NCBI GenBank assembly: GCA_023301465.1
Contig: JALZUQ010000035.1
Span: 1 to 64,000, forward strand
Reading direction: 5' to 3'
DNA length: 64,000 nt
From: Oligoflexales bacterium
GTDB lineage: Bacteria > Bdellovibrionota_B > Oligoflexia > Oligoflexales > JALZUQ01
The notes beneath the pieces were generated by a model. That model saw nothing but the letters and a program-made list of their open reading frames with translations, ran no database searches and was not told where the DNA came from. A program made the position numbers and the translations under genes. Shown piece after piece: positions 38,966-48,550 of this stretch. Position 1 is the first letter of the stretch; each line of letters opens with the position of its first letter.

Positions 38966-40051
38966 ATGTCGTTTCAAATGAAAAATGAAAATTCTATGAT
39001 CAATCAAAACATTGAAAACGTAAATTTGAAACGTACATTCCCAGAAATTATTGGAAACTCATCTGCAATTAAAAAAATCATGAGTGCTATTATTAAAATT
39101 GCTAAATGTGATGCAGCTGTTTTAATTTCTGGTGAAAGTGGAACAGGAAAAGAACTCGCTGCTGCTGCACTACATCGTCTTTCTTCAAGGCGAGATAAAT
39201 CATTTATCGCATTAAACTGTTCAGCTATTCCAGAACAACTTTTAGAAGCTGAACTATTTGGGCATGAAAAGGGAGCTTTCACTGGAGCTGATAAGAAAAG
39301 AGAAGGCCTACTTGAAGCTGCAAATGGTGGTTGTATTTTCTTGGACGAAATCGGTGATATGCCTTTAAGCTTACAAGCAAAACTTTTGAGAGTTCTACAA
39401 CAAAAACAATTCACGAGACTTGGTAGTAACTCTGTTATCAATACAGATATTCGTATTATCGCCGCAACTCACGTTAATTTACGCAAAGCCATAGAGGAAG
39501 GTCGCTTCAGACAAGATTTGTATTACAGATTAAATGTTCTGCCCATTGATTTACCACCACTGAGAGCAAGAGCTGATGACATCGAACCTCTAGCACAAAC
39601 GTTTCTACAAAGTTGTAATAGAATCCACATGACACATAATCCATGTTTTTTTAACGAAGAAGTTTTAAAAGGATTTGCTCAGTATAATTGGCCTGGAAAT
39701 ATTCGAGAACTACAAAATGTTGTAGAAAGAATGGCTGTTTATGCAGGAGGTGGAGCACTTACAAAAGAGCATCTACCTCATGAAATTACAGACTACGCAC
39801 TAGATAAATCAACTCCTCCAAATACTAACCCGAGCGAAAGATTAACTCTTTCTACACCGCAACACACAATTTCAACAGAGGACCTACCCTCTGAAGGCTT
39901 TAGCTTAAGCCAGCACATCGAAGAGCTAGAGAACCAATATATTCTTGCTGCATTAAGTAAGACCAATAACAACAAAAACCAAGCAGCAAAGCTACTTGGT
40001 TTGAATAGGACAACACTGGTCGAGAAAATAAAAAGACGAAATCTGGGTTAG
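38966..40051 (+). CDS. Sigma54-dependent transcriptional regulator (AAA+ and Fis HTH)
   Basis: GESGTGKELAA, ELFGHEKGAFTGADKKR, GGCIFLDEIGDM, C-terminal NKNQAAKLLGLNRTTL. Confidence 0.93.
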   Translation: MSFQMKNENSMINQNIENVNLKRTFPEIIGNSSAIKKIMSAIIKIAKCDAAVLISGESGTGKELAAAALHRLSSRRDKSFIALNCSAIPEQLLEAELFGHEKGAFTGADKKREGLLEAANGGCIFLDEIGDMPLSLQAKLLRVLQQKQFTRLGSNSVINTDIRIIAATHVNLRKAIEEGRFRQDLYYRLNVLPIDLPPLRARADDIEPLAQTFLQSCNRIHMTHNPCFFNEEVLKGFAQYNWPGNIRELQNVVERMAVYAGGGALTKEHLPHEITDYALDKSTPPNTNPSERLTLSTPQHTISTEDLPSEGFSLSQHIEELENQYILAALSKTNNNKNQAAKLLGLNRTTLVEKIKRRNLG

Positions 40052-40608
40052 ATACTCATAATTTCTTTTTCTTTTACAACAATTCTCTCATCAATTTTTT
40101 TAATAAAACTATCCGTTAGCTTTTGAATATCTCCTTGGAAATCTTTACTTTGATCTTCTGAAATCTCTTTTGCTTTTTCACTCTTTTTAATTTTATCGTT
40201 AATATCTTTTCTGATTTGTCGAACACTTACTTTTGCGTCTTCGCTCATTTTTTTGACCGATCTTACAATTTCTTTACGACGCTCTTCAGTCAGTGGAGGA
40301 ATTGGAATTCTTATAATAGAACCATCGTTGTTTGGTGTTAAACCAAGATTTGATTTAATGATAGCTTTCTCTACTTCACCTAATAATGCTTTTTCAAAAG
40401 GTGCAATAGAAATGGTTCTAGCATCGGGAGTCGCTAAAGTAGCAACCTGATTTAAGGGAGTTGGAGCTCCATAATAATCAACTTTGACACCATCAAAAAC
40501 AGAAATAGACGCTCTCCCGGTTCTAACTCTTGCCAAGTCACGGGATAGACCCTCTAAACGCTTTTCCATCTTTTCTTCGCATACTGCTTGCTTTTCTTCT
40601 AACATCAC
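40048..40608 (-). CDS. frr: Ribosome recycling factor
   Basis: GLSRDLARVRTGRASISVFDGVKVDYYGAPTPLNQVATL. Confidence 0.95.
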   Translation of the reverse strand: MMLEEKQAVCEEKMEKRLEGLSRDLARVRTGRASISVFDGVKVDYYGAPTPLNQVATLATPDARTISIAPFEKALLGEVEKAIIKSNLGLTPNNDGSIIRIPIPPLTEERRKEIVRSVKKMSEDAKVSVRQIRKDINDKIKKSEKAKEISEDQSKDFQGDIQKLTDSFIKKIDERIVVKEKEIMSI

Positions 40609-40617
40609 GGTCCTCCT

Positions 40618-41331
40618 CTAGCTTACGATTGTTCCATCATACTTGCCGCAAACAGCGTCACGGACACAACCCGGTTTTTCTAACTTGAAAACAATAATAG
40701 GAATCTGAGATTCCATACACATCGTCATTGCTGTGGCATCCATAACCTTAAGGTCTCTCGATACCGCGTCTAAGTACCCTAGCTTATCAAACTTGCTTGC
40801 CGTTTTATCTAAGTTTGGGTCTTTGTCGTAAATTCCGTTAACTTTTGTAGCCTTTAAAATCACATCTGCATTTATTTCACGTGCACGTAAACTAGCGGCC
40901 GTATCCGTTGTAAAATACGGATTTCCTGTGCCAGCAGAAAAAATAACAATTCGATTTTTTTGGAGATGCTTGATCGCTTTTCTTTGAATGTATGGCTCAC
41001 TCAGTTGAGCCATATTGATAGCAGACATGACACGAGTGCGGTGCTTAAATTTACTTTCAAGAATATTTTGTAACGCCAGTGCATTAATCGCAGTAGCCAA
41101 CATTCCCATATGATCCGCTGCCGTTCGTTCCATTTCCATTTTGGCTGCCCGAGCACCACGCCAAATGTTACCGCCACCAATGACAATTCCTATTTGTATA
41201 CCAAGCTCTTGGACAAGGTTAATTTCTTCAGCGATTCTCTCCATTGCAGAGCCATCAATACCGTACCCTTTTGTTCCTCCAAGCATTTCACCTGAAATCT
41301 TTAATAAAATACGTTTATATTGTGGCTCCAT
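40618..41331 (-). CDS. pyrH: UMP kinase
   Basis: RILLKISGEMLGG, IVIGGGNIWRG, ADHMGMLATAINALALQ. Confidence 0.95.
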   Translation of the reverse strand: MEPQYKRILLKISGEMLGGTKGYGIDGSAMERIAEEINLVQELGIQIGIVIGGGNIWRGARAAKMEMERTAADHMGMLATAINALALQNILESKFKHRTRVMSAINMAQLSEPYIQRKAIKHLQKNRIVIFSAGTGNPYFTTDTAASLRAREINADVILKATKVNGIYDKDPNLDKTASKFDKLGYLDAVSRDLKVMDATAMTMCMESQIPIIVFKLEKPGCVRDAVCGKYDGTIVS

Positions 41332-41354
41332 GGACTCTCGCTTTCTTAAGAAAA

Positions 41355-42248
41355 TTAGGCCTTACTTAACTGAGCAACTTCTTCTGCAAAGTTATCTACT
41401 TTTTTCTCAACACCTTCACCCAAACCAAATCGTTTAAACGAGTCAATTGCAAGTTCTTTATTAAGATTAGTAACTACTTTAGAAACGCTTAAAGACGGAT
41501 CTTTTACAAATGGTTGATCAACCAAACAAATTTCTTTGTAGAATTTGTTCATTTGACCCACAAGGATTTTATCAATCATTGCTTCAGGCTTGCCCTGCTC
41601 CAATAACTTTTTCTTTGCTAAATCTTTTTCTGTATCAAGCTCAGAAGCATCCACTTCATCTGATTTTAAATATCTCGGTGAAGACGCAGCAATGTGCATT
41701 GCAATGTCTTTAGCAAGAGATTTTTCTTCATCATTACTAGCTTTATTTAACTGGATCATCGTTCCAATTTTGCCACCCATATGACTATAAACCTCGATGT
41801 ATCCACCAGAAACCGTATGCAGTCTACGAATCTGCATGTTTTCACCTACTTTTGCAATCTTAGCAGTGATTTCAGCAGCAACAGTTGTAGAACCGTCAAT
41901 AGACATTTCTAAAAGTTTTTCTATAGAGCTTACATTATTATCTAATGCATACTTACAAACACGCTTACTAAAACCTTGAAAGTCATCTGACTTGCTTGCA
42001 AAATCAGTCTCACAGTTTAGCTCTAATAAAATTGCTTTAGAGTGATCATCAGAGGTCATAACTTGAACGACACCTTCTGCCGTTGCTCTTCCAGATTTTT
42101 TTGCAGCTCTTGAAAGTCCACGCTCACGCAACCAAAGGATCGCTTTATCCACATTTGCGTCTGATTCTTGTAATGCTTTTTTACATTCCATCATAGGAAC
42201 ACCGGTTTTTTCTCTTAGTTCCTTTACCATTATTGCTGTTATGGTCAT
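41355..42248 (-). CDS. tsf: Elongation factor Ts
   Basis: VKELREKTGVPMMECKKAL, LELNCETDFAS, KEICLVDQPFVKD. Confidence 0.95.
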   Translation of the reverse strand: MTITAIMVKELREKTGVPMMECKKALQESDANVDKAILWLRERGLSRAAKKSGRATAEGVVQVMTSDDHSKAILLELNCETDFASKSDDFQGFSKRVCKYALDNNVSSIEKLLEMSIDGSTTVAAEITAKIAKVGENMQIRRLHTVSGGYIEVYSHMGGKIGTMIQLNKASNDEEKSLAKDIAMHIAASSPRYLKSDEVDASELDTEKDLAKKKLLEQGKPEAMIDKILVGQMNKFYKEICLVDQPFVKDPSLSVSKVVTNLNKELAIDSFKRFGLGEGVEKKVDNFAEEVAQLSKA

Positions 42249-42290
42249 TGCTATTCTCCGTGTCTTTATTCTTGGTAAGTTAAATTAAAA

Positions 42291-43106
42291 TTAAGTTGCA
42301 GCACCGGCTGTTTCTTTAGGGCCACTCTTTTTTTCTACGGCAACTTGATGCCCTGCTTTGTCTTTAAATCGACCGGCGTTTACACCTGTTGGTTTGCTAT
42401 CATCTTGTGACTTGTCTTTGCTACGTCTACGACCAGCAATACATGAGGCTGCAGCAGCACCAACAAAGATTGAAATTGATTTTGTACTGTCGTCATTACC
42501 CGGAACAATATAGTCAATTCCTGCAGGGTCAGCGTTTGTATCCGTAATTGCAACAATTGGAATTCCTAAACGATTCGCTTCTTTTGCAGCGATTTGCTCT
42601 TTATGAGCATCAACGATAAACATCGCACTTGGCATGCCCGGCATGTCTTTAATACCACCAAGGTTTCTTTCTAGTTTGATTCTTTCACGGTCTAAGTTCA
42701 GAGCTTCTTTTTTTGTAAGCTTCTGAAATGTTCCGTCTTGAGCCATCTTCTCTAGTCTTTTTAGACGGTGAATACTTTGTCTAATCGTTTGGAAGTTTGT
42801 CAATGTTCCACCTAACCAACGATGGTTAATGTAGTACATGTTAGACTTATCAGCCTCTTCTCTCACGAGATCACGAGCTAGCCTTTTTGTTCCTACAAAC
42901 AATACGTGACCACCTTTTGCAGTAACATCTTCTAAGAAAGCACATGCTTTGTTAAGCAAACGCACAGTCTTTTGAAGATCTACAATGTGGATCCCGTTAC
43001 GTGACGTAAAAATGTAGGGTTTCATTTTAGGATTCCAGCGTCTGGTCTGGTGACCGTAGTGAACTCCTGCCTCAAGTAATTCTTTCATCGTGACTTTAAC
43101 AGCCAT
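42291..43106 (-). CDS. rpsB: 30S ribosomal protein S2
   Basis: MAVKVTMKELLEAGVHYGHQTRRWNPKMKPYIF; start revised to the internal ATG behind GGAGAT. Confidence 0.95.
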   Translation of the reverse strand: MAVKVTMKELLEAGVHYGHQTRRWNPKMKPYIFTSRNGIHIVDLQKTVRLLNKACAFLEDVTAKGGHVLFVGTKRLARDLVREEADKSNMYYINHRWLGGTLTNFQTIRQSIHRLKRLEKMAQDGTFQKLTKKEALNLDRERIKLERNLGGIKDMPGMPSAMFIVDAHKEQIAAKEANRLGIPIVAITDTNADPAGIDYIVPGNDDSTKSISIFVGAAAASCIAGRRRSKDKSQDDSKPTGVNAGRFKDKAGHQVAVEKKSGPKETAGAAT

Positions 43107-43477
43107 AGTATCTCCTTGCCGAAGGTTTGTTGGTTTAACCCTCTGTTGCCCAGTGATGAAACTAAAGTTCACACCCTCGAACTAGAAACAACAGATCGTT
43201 GCAAAATCCTAAAAATAAGGACTGCTCACACAATAAGCATTGCCACATCACAATAGCTGTGTTGCCCTGTAATCTCAATAGAATTTGCGAAGAATATCTA
43301 AATTTCCATATCACTACGACATACCCCTAAAAAACTGAATAGATGGAAGGTATTGAGCTTGACGTAAGTAACTGTAATAAATAAGAAAATAATTTGACTT
43401 CTCCAGCTTATCAACATGCTCACCGAAACGCATATATCTAAGATTGTTTACTTTTTAATGGAGACACTACAAAAAAC

Positions 43478-44926
43478 TTGAAAGATCTCTACTACATTTT
43501 CTCAGAGCATGGGAAAGTTGGTCCACTCGATTCGTTCGAGATACGTGCAGCACTTCGTGTTGGCGAAGTGGATCCTTTTGACCTCGCGTCAAAAGAAGGC
43601 TCAAAAATAAAAAGAGCCATTGTTGAGATCGATGAAATTTTTGCTACACCTGAAAACCAGTTTTCTCATGAAGATCATGTCGAAATAACTTTAAACAGAG
43701 CTGTTGGAGACAACCAAGACAGAGAAGTTAGCTACCGCCCCACTACTTCCCTTATTAAAACTGCTCAGGCTGTCCCTCTTAAACAGGTAAAGAAAAAAGA
43801 ACAACAAGACGCAAGAAAAGCAAAAATACAGGCTAAAAAAGTAAAAGTTGAAACCAACAAGATAAATCGAAAAGATCAGAAAAAATATCATATTCACACC
43901 CAAAAAGCTAAATATGGCCCCTTTAGTGCCAGAGACATTATTGCAAAATATAATCTCGGAGATTTAGCTTCAACAACAACCGTTCAAAAAATTGGCGTCA
44001 AATTAAAGATACCAATTGGCAAGTTTGTCAAAATATATCAAAAAAACAAAAACCCTAATATTAAAGCTAGAAATTATTATATTTCTTCATTTTTTGAAGA
44101 CAAAACTTTAATAACGAAGGCCCTTTGGATTATGGTGGGGGTCGCAGCTGCTTTATTATTTTACTTTACTCTTGAAAAGGCAAAAGAAACTAGAAATATA
44201 AAAACTAAACATAAAAACAAGACGCAAGTAAATCAGAGAACCATTAAACCTGAGCCAATTAAAGCAACACCTAAAAAAACGACGATTCTTAAATCGAGGC
44301 AAAATCGTTTTGAGATAATCTCAAATAAACCAACTAAAACTATAAATGAACCAAGACAAATCATAAAGAAAGCTAAACCCAAAAGAGTACCACGCCCCAA
44401 AAGAGTAAAGAGAACTGCTACCACAAAGAAGAAATCAAAGGCCGTAAAACGGACAATAAAAAGATCACCACCCAAACGGATTGTTGCGAGACTTAAAAGT
44501 AAACCAAAACCATATAAACCCCGAAGCAGCTTAAATGTTAAATCAAGACCTGAGAAGTTTACTACGATTGCAAAGTACTCAACGAAGCCTACTAAGAAAA
44601 AAGTTGTAAAGGCTAAACCAGTTGTTAAAAAAACTCCTAGCCGAAAAAACAAACCTTCCACTTCAAGCTCACTTGGGAATATTCCAAGCACCTCGGGTAA
44701 GGTGGGACAAAAAATGAGGTTTGGCCCTGTTTCCTACTCCACGTCGGCGGTAGCAAGCTGTCCAGCAAAATGCGTATTGACGTTTAATGGCCGAGGAGGG
44801 ACATCTATAAGAGCTACTTTTTTTAAAGCTCGGTTTGGGTCTCTGCTATCCAGAAAAGGAGGGAAAGCCACTATTTCAGGCCTTGTATCCTCTGGAAATC
44901 GCTTTCTTCTTCAAAAAGTCGATTGA
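43478..44926 (+). CDS. Protein with two GYF_2/DUF4339-like modules, a TM helix and a long Lys/Arg/Pro-rich region
   Basis: YYIFSEHGKVGPLDSFEIRAAL and YHIHTQKAKYGPFSARDIIAKYNLGD; TM ALWIMVGVAAALLFYFTL; basic KPKRVPRPKRVKRTATTKKKSKAVKRT. Confidence 0.65.
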   Translation: MKDLYYIFSEHGKVGPLDSFEIRAALRVGEVDPFDLASKEGSKIKRAIVEIDEIFATPENQFSHEDHVEITLNRAVGDNQDREVSYRPTTSLIKTAQAVPLKQVKKKEQQDARKAKIQAKKVKVETNKINRKDQKKYHIHTQKAKYGPFSARDIIAKYNLGDLASTTTVQKIGVKLKIPIGKFVKIYQKNKNPNIKARNYYISSFFEDKTLITKALWIMVGVAAALLFYFTLEKAKETRNIKTKHKNKTQVNQRTIKPEPIKATPKKTTILKSRQNRFEIISNKPTKTINEPRQIIKKAKPKRVPRPKRVKRTATTKKKSKAVKRTIKRSPPKRIVARLKSKPKPYKPRSSLNVKSRPEKFTTIAKYSTKPTKKKVVKAKPVVKKTPSRKNKPSTSSSLGNIPSTSGKVGQKMRFGPVSYSTSAVASCPAKCVLTFNGRGGTSIRATFFKARFGSLLSRKGGKATISGLVSSGNRFLLQKVD

Positions 44927-45018
44927 TTACAAAACCTTATAAACAAAAGTTTCCGATTGACGTTCGTGCTCTCAAAGCTTATCTATATCTTCTAATGTTT
45001 TTAGTGGAGAAATAGAAC

Positions 45019-45246
45019 ATGCCAGTACCTAAGTTTAGAACCTCAGCATCCAAAAGAGATATGAGAAGGTCGCACCACGCATTGAAAACTCCGGGCATGT
45101 CTTCTTGTGACAACTGTGGAAATATCCGCATTCCACATAGAGCTTGTTCTAGTTGTGGTTTCTACAGAAAAAAGCAAGTCCTTACGGCAAAGTCTGAGCG
45201 TAACCTAGACAACTTAGGTTTCACAGACGCAGATATGAACAAATAA
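45019..45246 (+). CDS. rpmF: 50S ribosomal protein L32
   Basis: MPVPKFRTSASKRDMRRSHHAL...CDNCGNIRIPHRACSSCGFYRKKQV. Confidence 0.93.
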   Translation: MPVPKFRTSASKRDMRRSHHALKTPGMSSCDNCGNIRIPHRACSSCGFYRKKQVLTAKSERNLDNLGFTDADMNK

Positions 45247-45264
45247 CTTTTTTAGTTACAGCCC

Positions 45265-46188
45265 ATGCCTAACAAAAAAAAGCTTCTAGTAATGTTTCCC
45301 GGCCAAGGTTCCCAAAAAATTGGGATGGGTCGGGATTTTTTTGATCAAAGCAAAATAGTTCAAGACTATTATGCGACTGCATCTGAGATATGTGGTGTAG
45401 ACATTCAAAAACTTTGTTTTGATGGTCCAATAGAAGAGCTCACCTTAACAGAAAACCTCCAGCCAAGCTTACTTACGGCGTGCATGGCATATTGGGAAAA
45501 CCTCAAACCAAACCTTAATGAATATGAACTACACTTTGCTGGGCATAGCTTGGGTGAATATGCAGCTCTTGTCGCAGCTGGTAAAGTCGACTTTCAAAAA
45601 GCCGTATCATTAGTAAGAGCACGTGGAAAAGCAATGCAATCTGCCGTTCCAGTTGGTGAGGGTGCTATGGCTGCTGTCTTAACGACAGAACAAGATCACG
45701 TTATTGAAGTTTGCAATTCAATATCTCAAGAATTTAAAGAAGCTTGTTCCCCAGCAAATTACAATTCATCTTCGCAGTTGGTGATTGCCGGTAGCAAAAA
45801 AACCGTAACTGAAGCCGTTGACCGTTTAAAGGCTCAAAAGATTAGAGCCATCCCATTAAAGGTCAGTGCTCCATTTCATTGCTCCTTAATGAAGCCAGCT
45901 AGAGATAGAATGAAATCACTTTTAGAAGATACACAAATTACTTCTAATTCTATAAAAGTTGCAGCAAACGTATCTGCTAAATTTCAAAGTGAGTACTCCT
46001 CTGAGTACTTGATTGAACAAATTGACCAACCTGTTCTTTGGGCTCAAACTATCCAAAACGCCATTGAAAATGACGTCACTCATTTTGTTGAATGCGGCCC
46101 TGGGACCGCCTTATCTGGCATGCTCAAACGCGATAAACTTTCGGTTGAAATCTTAAGCTATGATGAACTCTGCTCAACTAACGATTAA
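45265..46188 (+). CDS. fabD: Malonyl-CoA:ACP transacylase
   Basis: MFPGQGSQKIGMG, FAGHSLGEYAALVAAG, APFHCSLM. Confidence 0.93.
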   Translation: MPNKKKLLVMFPGQGSQKIGMGRDFFDQSKIVQDYYATASEICGVDIQKLCFDGPIEELTLTENLQPSLLTACMAYWENLKPNLNEYELHFAGHSLGEYAALVAAGKVDFQKAVSLVRARGKAMQSAVPVGEGAMAAVLTTEQDHVIEVCNSISQEFKEACSPANYNSSSQLVIAGSKKTVTEAVDRLKAQKIRAIPLKVSAPFHCSLMKPARDRMKSLLEDTQITSNSIKVAANVSAKFQSEYSSEYLIEQIDQPVLWAQTIQNAIENDVTHFVECGPGTALSGMLKRDKLSVEILSYDELCSTND

Positions 46189-46283
46189 ACCCTTCGGGTC
46201 TTAGCCTTAAAAAATAACTTCTTACACTCAAACATTAAAATTAGTATAAATACATATTAGCCCATAAACGAGGAGGAAGTATT

Positions 46284-46682
46284 ATGTCATCTAATCAAGG
46301 TTCATGTCTTTGTAAGTCAGTTCAGTATAAACTTGAAGGTGAACCAAATAGTTTCTACTTATGCCATTGCACAAGATGTCGTAAAGTTAGCGGGACAGCA
46401 CATGTAGCAAACTTATTTTTTCAAGATACTTCCATAGAGTGGGTTTCTGGAAAAGAAAAAGTCAAAACATATGCACTAGCAGATAGCCATTTTAAAAATT
46501 CATTTTGCACACAATGTGGTAGCCAAGTGCCAACAACTCTCAGTAATAGTAAAGTCATGGTTCCAGCTGGAAGCTTAGACACTGATGTACACATTAAACC
46601 AAATGCTCATATTTTTTGTGACAGCCGTGCAAACTGGGAATCTAGTATTGAAAACACACCAAAATTTAGTGAAATGCCATAA
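46284..46682 (+). CDS. GFA family protein (glutathione-dependent formaldehyde-activating enzyme-like, CENP-V/GFA domain)
   Basis: GSCLCKSVQYKLEGEP, CHCTRCRKVSGTAHVANLF, FCTQCGSQVP. Confidence 0.85.
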   Translation: MSSNQGSCLCKSVQYKLEGEPNSFYLCHCTRCRKVSGTAHVANLFFQDTSIEWVSGKEKVKTYALADSHFKNSFCTQCGSQVPTTLSNSKVMVPAGSLDTDVHIKPNAHIFCDSRANWESSIENTPKFSEMP

Positions 46683-46703
46683 AATAAATAGAATTATCCA
46701 ACT

Positions 46704-47948
46704 TTATTTAAAAGAAGCATGACAACTATCTGTTGCTTGCAAGCTCTCGATTTTTTGATCAATGAGTTTTGATAAATCATTTATGATGTCCTCTAGAGTC
46801 ACAGAGCTCTTCATTTTTTTCATAGCAGAGTGCTCAGGAACAATTTCTATGTAAGGGATGAAAGTATTAAAATCATGTTCTTCTTCACCCAAATATGCAG
46901 CTGAGAGCATTAATCCTCTTAACCTATTTAGAGTTGCTGATTTTATCTTATTTGCTTGTAAGCTTAATTTCACTCTAAGATAACCTCCCCCACTTTCAAC
47001 TGCAGCAAGCATCGCTTTTATTCTTAAAAGCCCCAACAATCTAATCTTCGCTAATACTGGAGTAGTAAAGCCATGATTTAAATGTATTCCATCAAAAAGA
47101 TTTCTGCCTTTAAATTTTACAGTCTGTGAAGGGTTACTAAAAAAATAGGGTTTATCCATCAAAACCCTATTTTGCTCGTAAGAAAAACGAATAAACTTTG
47201 CAACAATTACTTTAAATAAGTTAAATTTATCATTACTTGCTAAAAGATCGTCACTTAATATATCAATTGTTTCAGTTTCAGGGGGTGATACCCATCTTTG
47301 AACTGAAGTTGAGATAGGTGGGGTTTCAATTAGCCCGCGAGAACCCAGTTGAATAAGAGCGGATTTTGTTAATAAGTGATACATTTCATGTCCAGCCTCT
47401 TGACTAAGATAATGTAACCAAAAACTTTTATCAGAAAAAACGGATAATAATTCAGCTTCAAATTCATTTTTAGCAAAAGAGATTAAAAAACGATAAACAT
47501 CTTCTATCTTTCCTTTGACTAAGAATGATTTGCGGTAGTTGTATTCAGGAGCATCTTTTATAAATAAGGGCACACCTTCTATATTTATTAGTTCTATTGA
47601 AAATTTTTCAATAGAACTACTCATAAAATTTTTCCAAAACGGTTTTATCTCTCGAACTGTTAGAAATTTACTTTTAGCTATAAAAACAAAGCTAATTTCT
47701 TGTCCGATCTTTGCACTGGTTAAAACTTTAAAAGTAGCTCTTGGTGTTCCTGACCCAACCACCGCGATTGAAGAGAGTAGCTCATCTGGGATTGTTCTTT
47801 TTATATGAGGGTCTAAATCAACATCGGTATTTCTACTTTCTACAATGTCTTCATTCATTTGTGATAGTAAATCATCTGCAAAAGTAGATGCAGAAACACA
47901 AAAGAAACTAAGATACAAAAAGAGTGATAAACATATTTGACTCATCAA
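46704..47948 (-). CDS. Secreted/periplasmic hypothetical protein
   Basis: Signal peptide; no recognised domain; contains HEMYH. Confidence 0.5.
   Translation of the reverse strand: MMSQICLSLFLYLSFFCVSASTFADDLLSQMNEDIVESRNTDVDLDPHIKRTIPDELLSSIAVVGSGTPRATFKVLTSAKIGQEISFVFIAKSKFLTVREIKPFWKNFMSSSIEKFSIELINIEGVPLFIKDAPEYNYRKSFLVKGKIEDVYRFLISFAKNEFEAELLSVFSDKSFWLHYLSQEAGHEMYHLLTKSALIQLGSRGLIETPPISTSVQRWVSPPETETIDILSDDLLASNDKFNLFKVIVAKFIRFSYEQNRVLMDKPYFFSNPSQTVKFKGRNLFDGIHLNHGFTTPVLAKIRLLGLLRIKAMLAAVESGGGYLRVKLSLQANKIKSATLNRLRGLMLSAAYLGEEEHDFNTFIPYIEIVPEHSAMKKMKSSVTLEDIINDLSKLIDQKIESLQATDSCHASFK
47590..47618. repeat. Perfect inverted repeat (14-bp arms, 1-nt spacer) inside a CDS
   Basis: AGTTCTATTGAAAA-T-TTTTCAATAGAACT. 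Confidence 0.9.
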
Positions 47949-48136
47949 AAAGCCTTTCCAAATAGATTTAACTTAAAGGGGGCGACAAAAGAGGTAGCAT
48001 TTAATCACAACGACTGCAAATTAAATAGGCAAATCAATGGGTGGTTATATTTTTAAGGCAATGAAGTTAGCTACTTAAAGAAGACTGTTATAGAAGATGA
48101 GATAACTCGACTCTTAATCGCTATATTCCAAATGAA

Positions 48137-48550
48137 ATGTTCACTGAACGAGACAACATGACCAAAGCATCAGCGACAATACGCATTAACGCACTTCTTA
48201 TAGATGGAATTACTTTATTTGTGTTTATTTATATTTTATTACCTATTGCACTACCATTACTCTTTCAGAGTAATGAGATAAGAGGTCGTGTGGGTGCAGG
48301 GTTACTTTTGCTTATATTTTTATATGAACCGTTCATGGTTAGATATTTTGGTGCAACAATTGGCCATAAATTTTTTGGACTATATGTAAAGTCTGTAAAT
48401 GGATCCAATTTAACAATGCTTCAAGCTATGATGAGGAGCTTGATAAAAGGGTTTTTCGGCTTATTTTCTTTTATGACTTTTTATAGAAGCGGTAATACCA
48501 TTCATGACTATTTTACAAACTCATGTGTTTACTTAAAAAAATCAAATTAA
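48137..48550 (+). CDS. RDD family membrane protein
   Basis: ASATIRINALLIDGITLFVFIYILLP, GATIGHKFFGLYVKSVNG. Confidence 0.75.
   Translation: MFTERDNMTKASATIRINALLIDGITLFVFIYILLPIALPLLFQSNEIRGRVGAGLLLLIFLYEPFMVRYFGATIGHKFFGLYVKSVNGSNLTMLQAMMRSLIKGFFGLFSFMTFYRSGNTIHDYFTNSCVYLKKSN

Noticed and set aside
39004-39441. 145-aa antisense ORF opposite the sigma54 regulator
   Set aside because: Shadow ORF over conserved AAA+ coding sequence.
44233-44691. 152-aa antisense hydrophobic ORF
   Set aside because: Complement of the Lys/Pro-rich region of the 43478 gene; the apparent membrane protein is a composition artefact.
45019-46188. rpmF-fabD adjacency without plsX/fabH
   Set aside because: A variation on the common rpmF-plsX-fabH-fabD order; not itself evidence of a new system.
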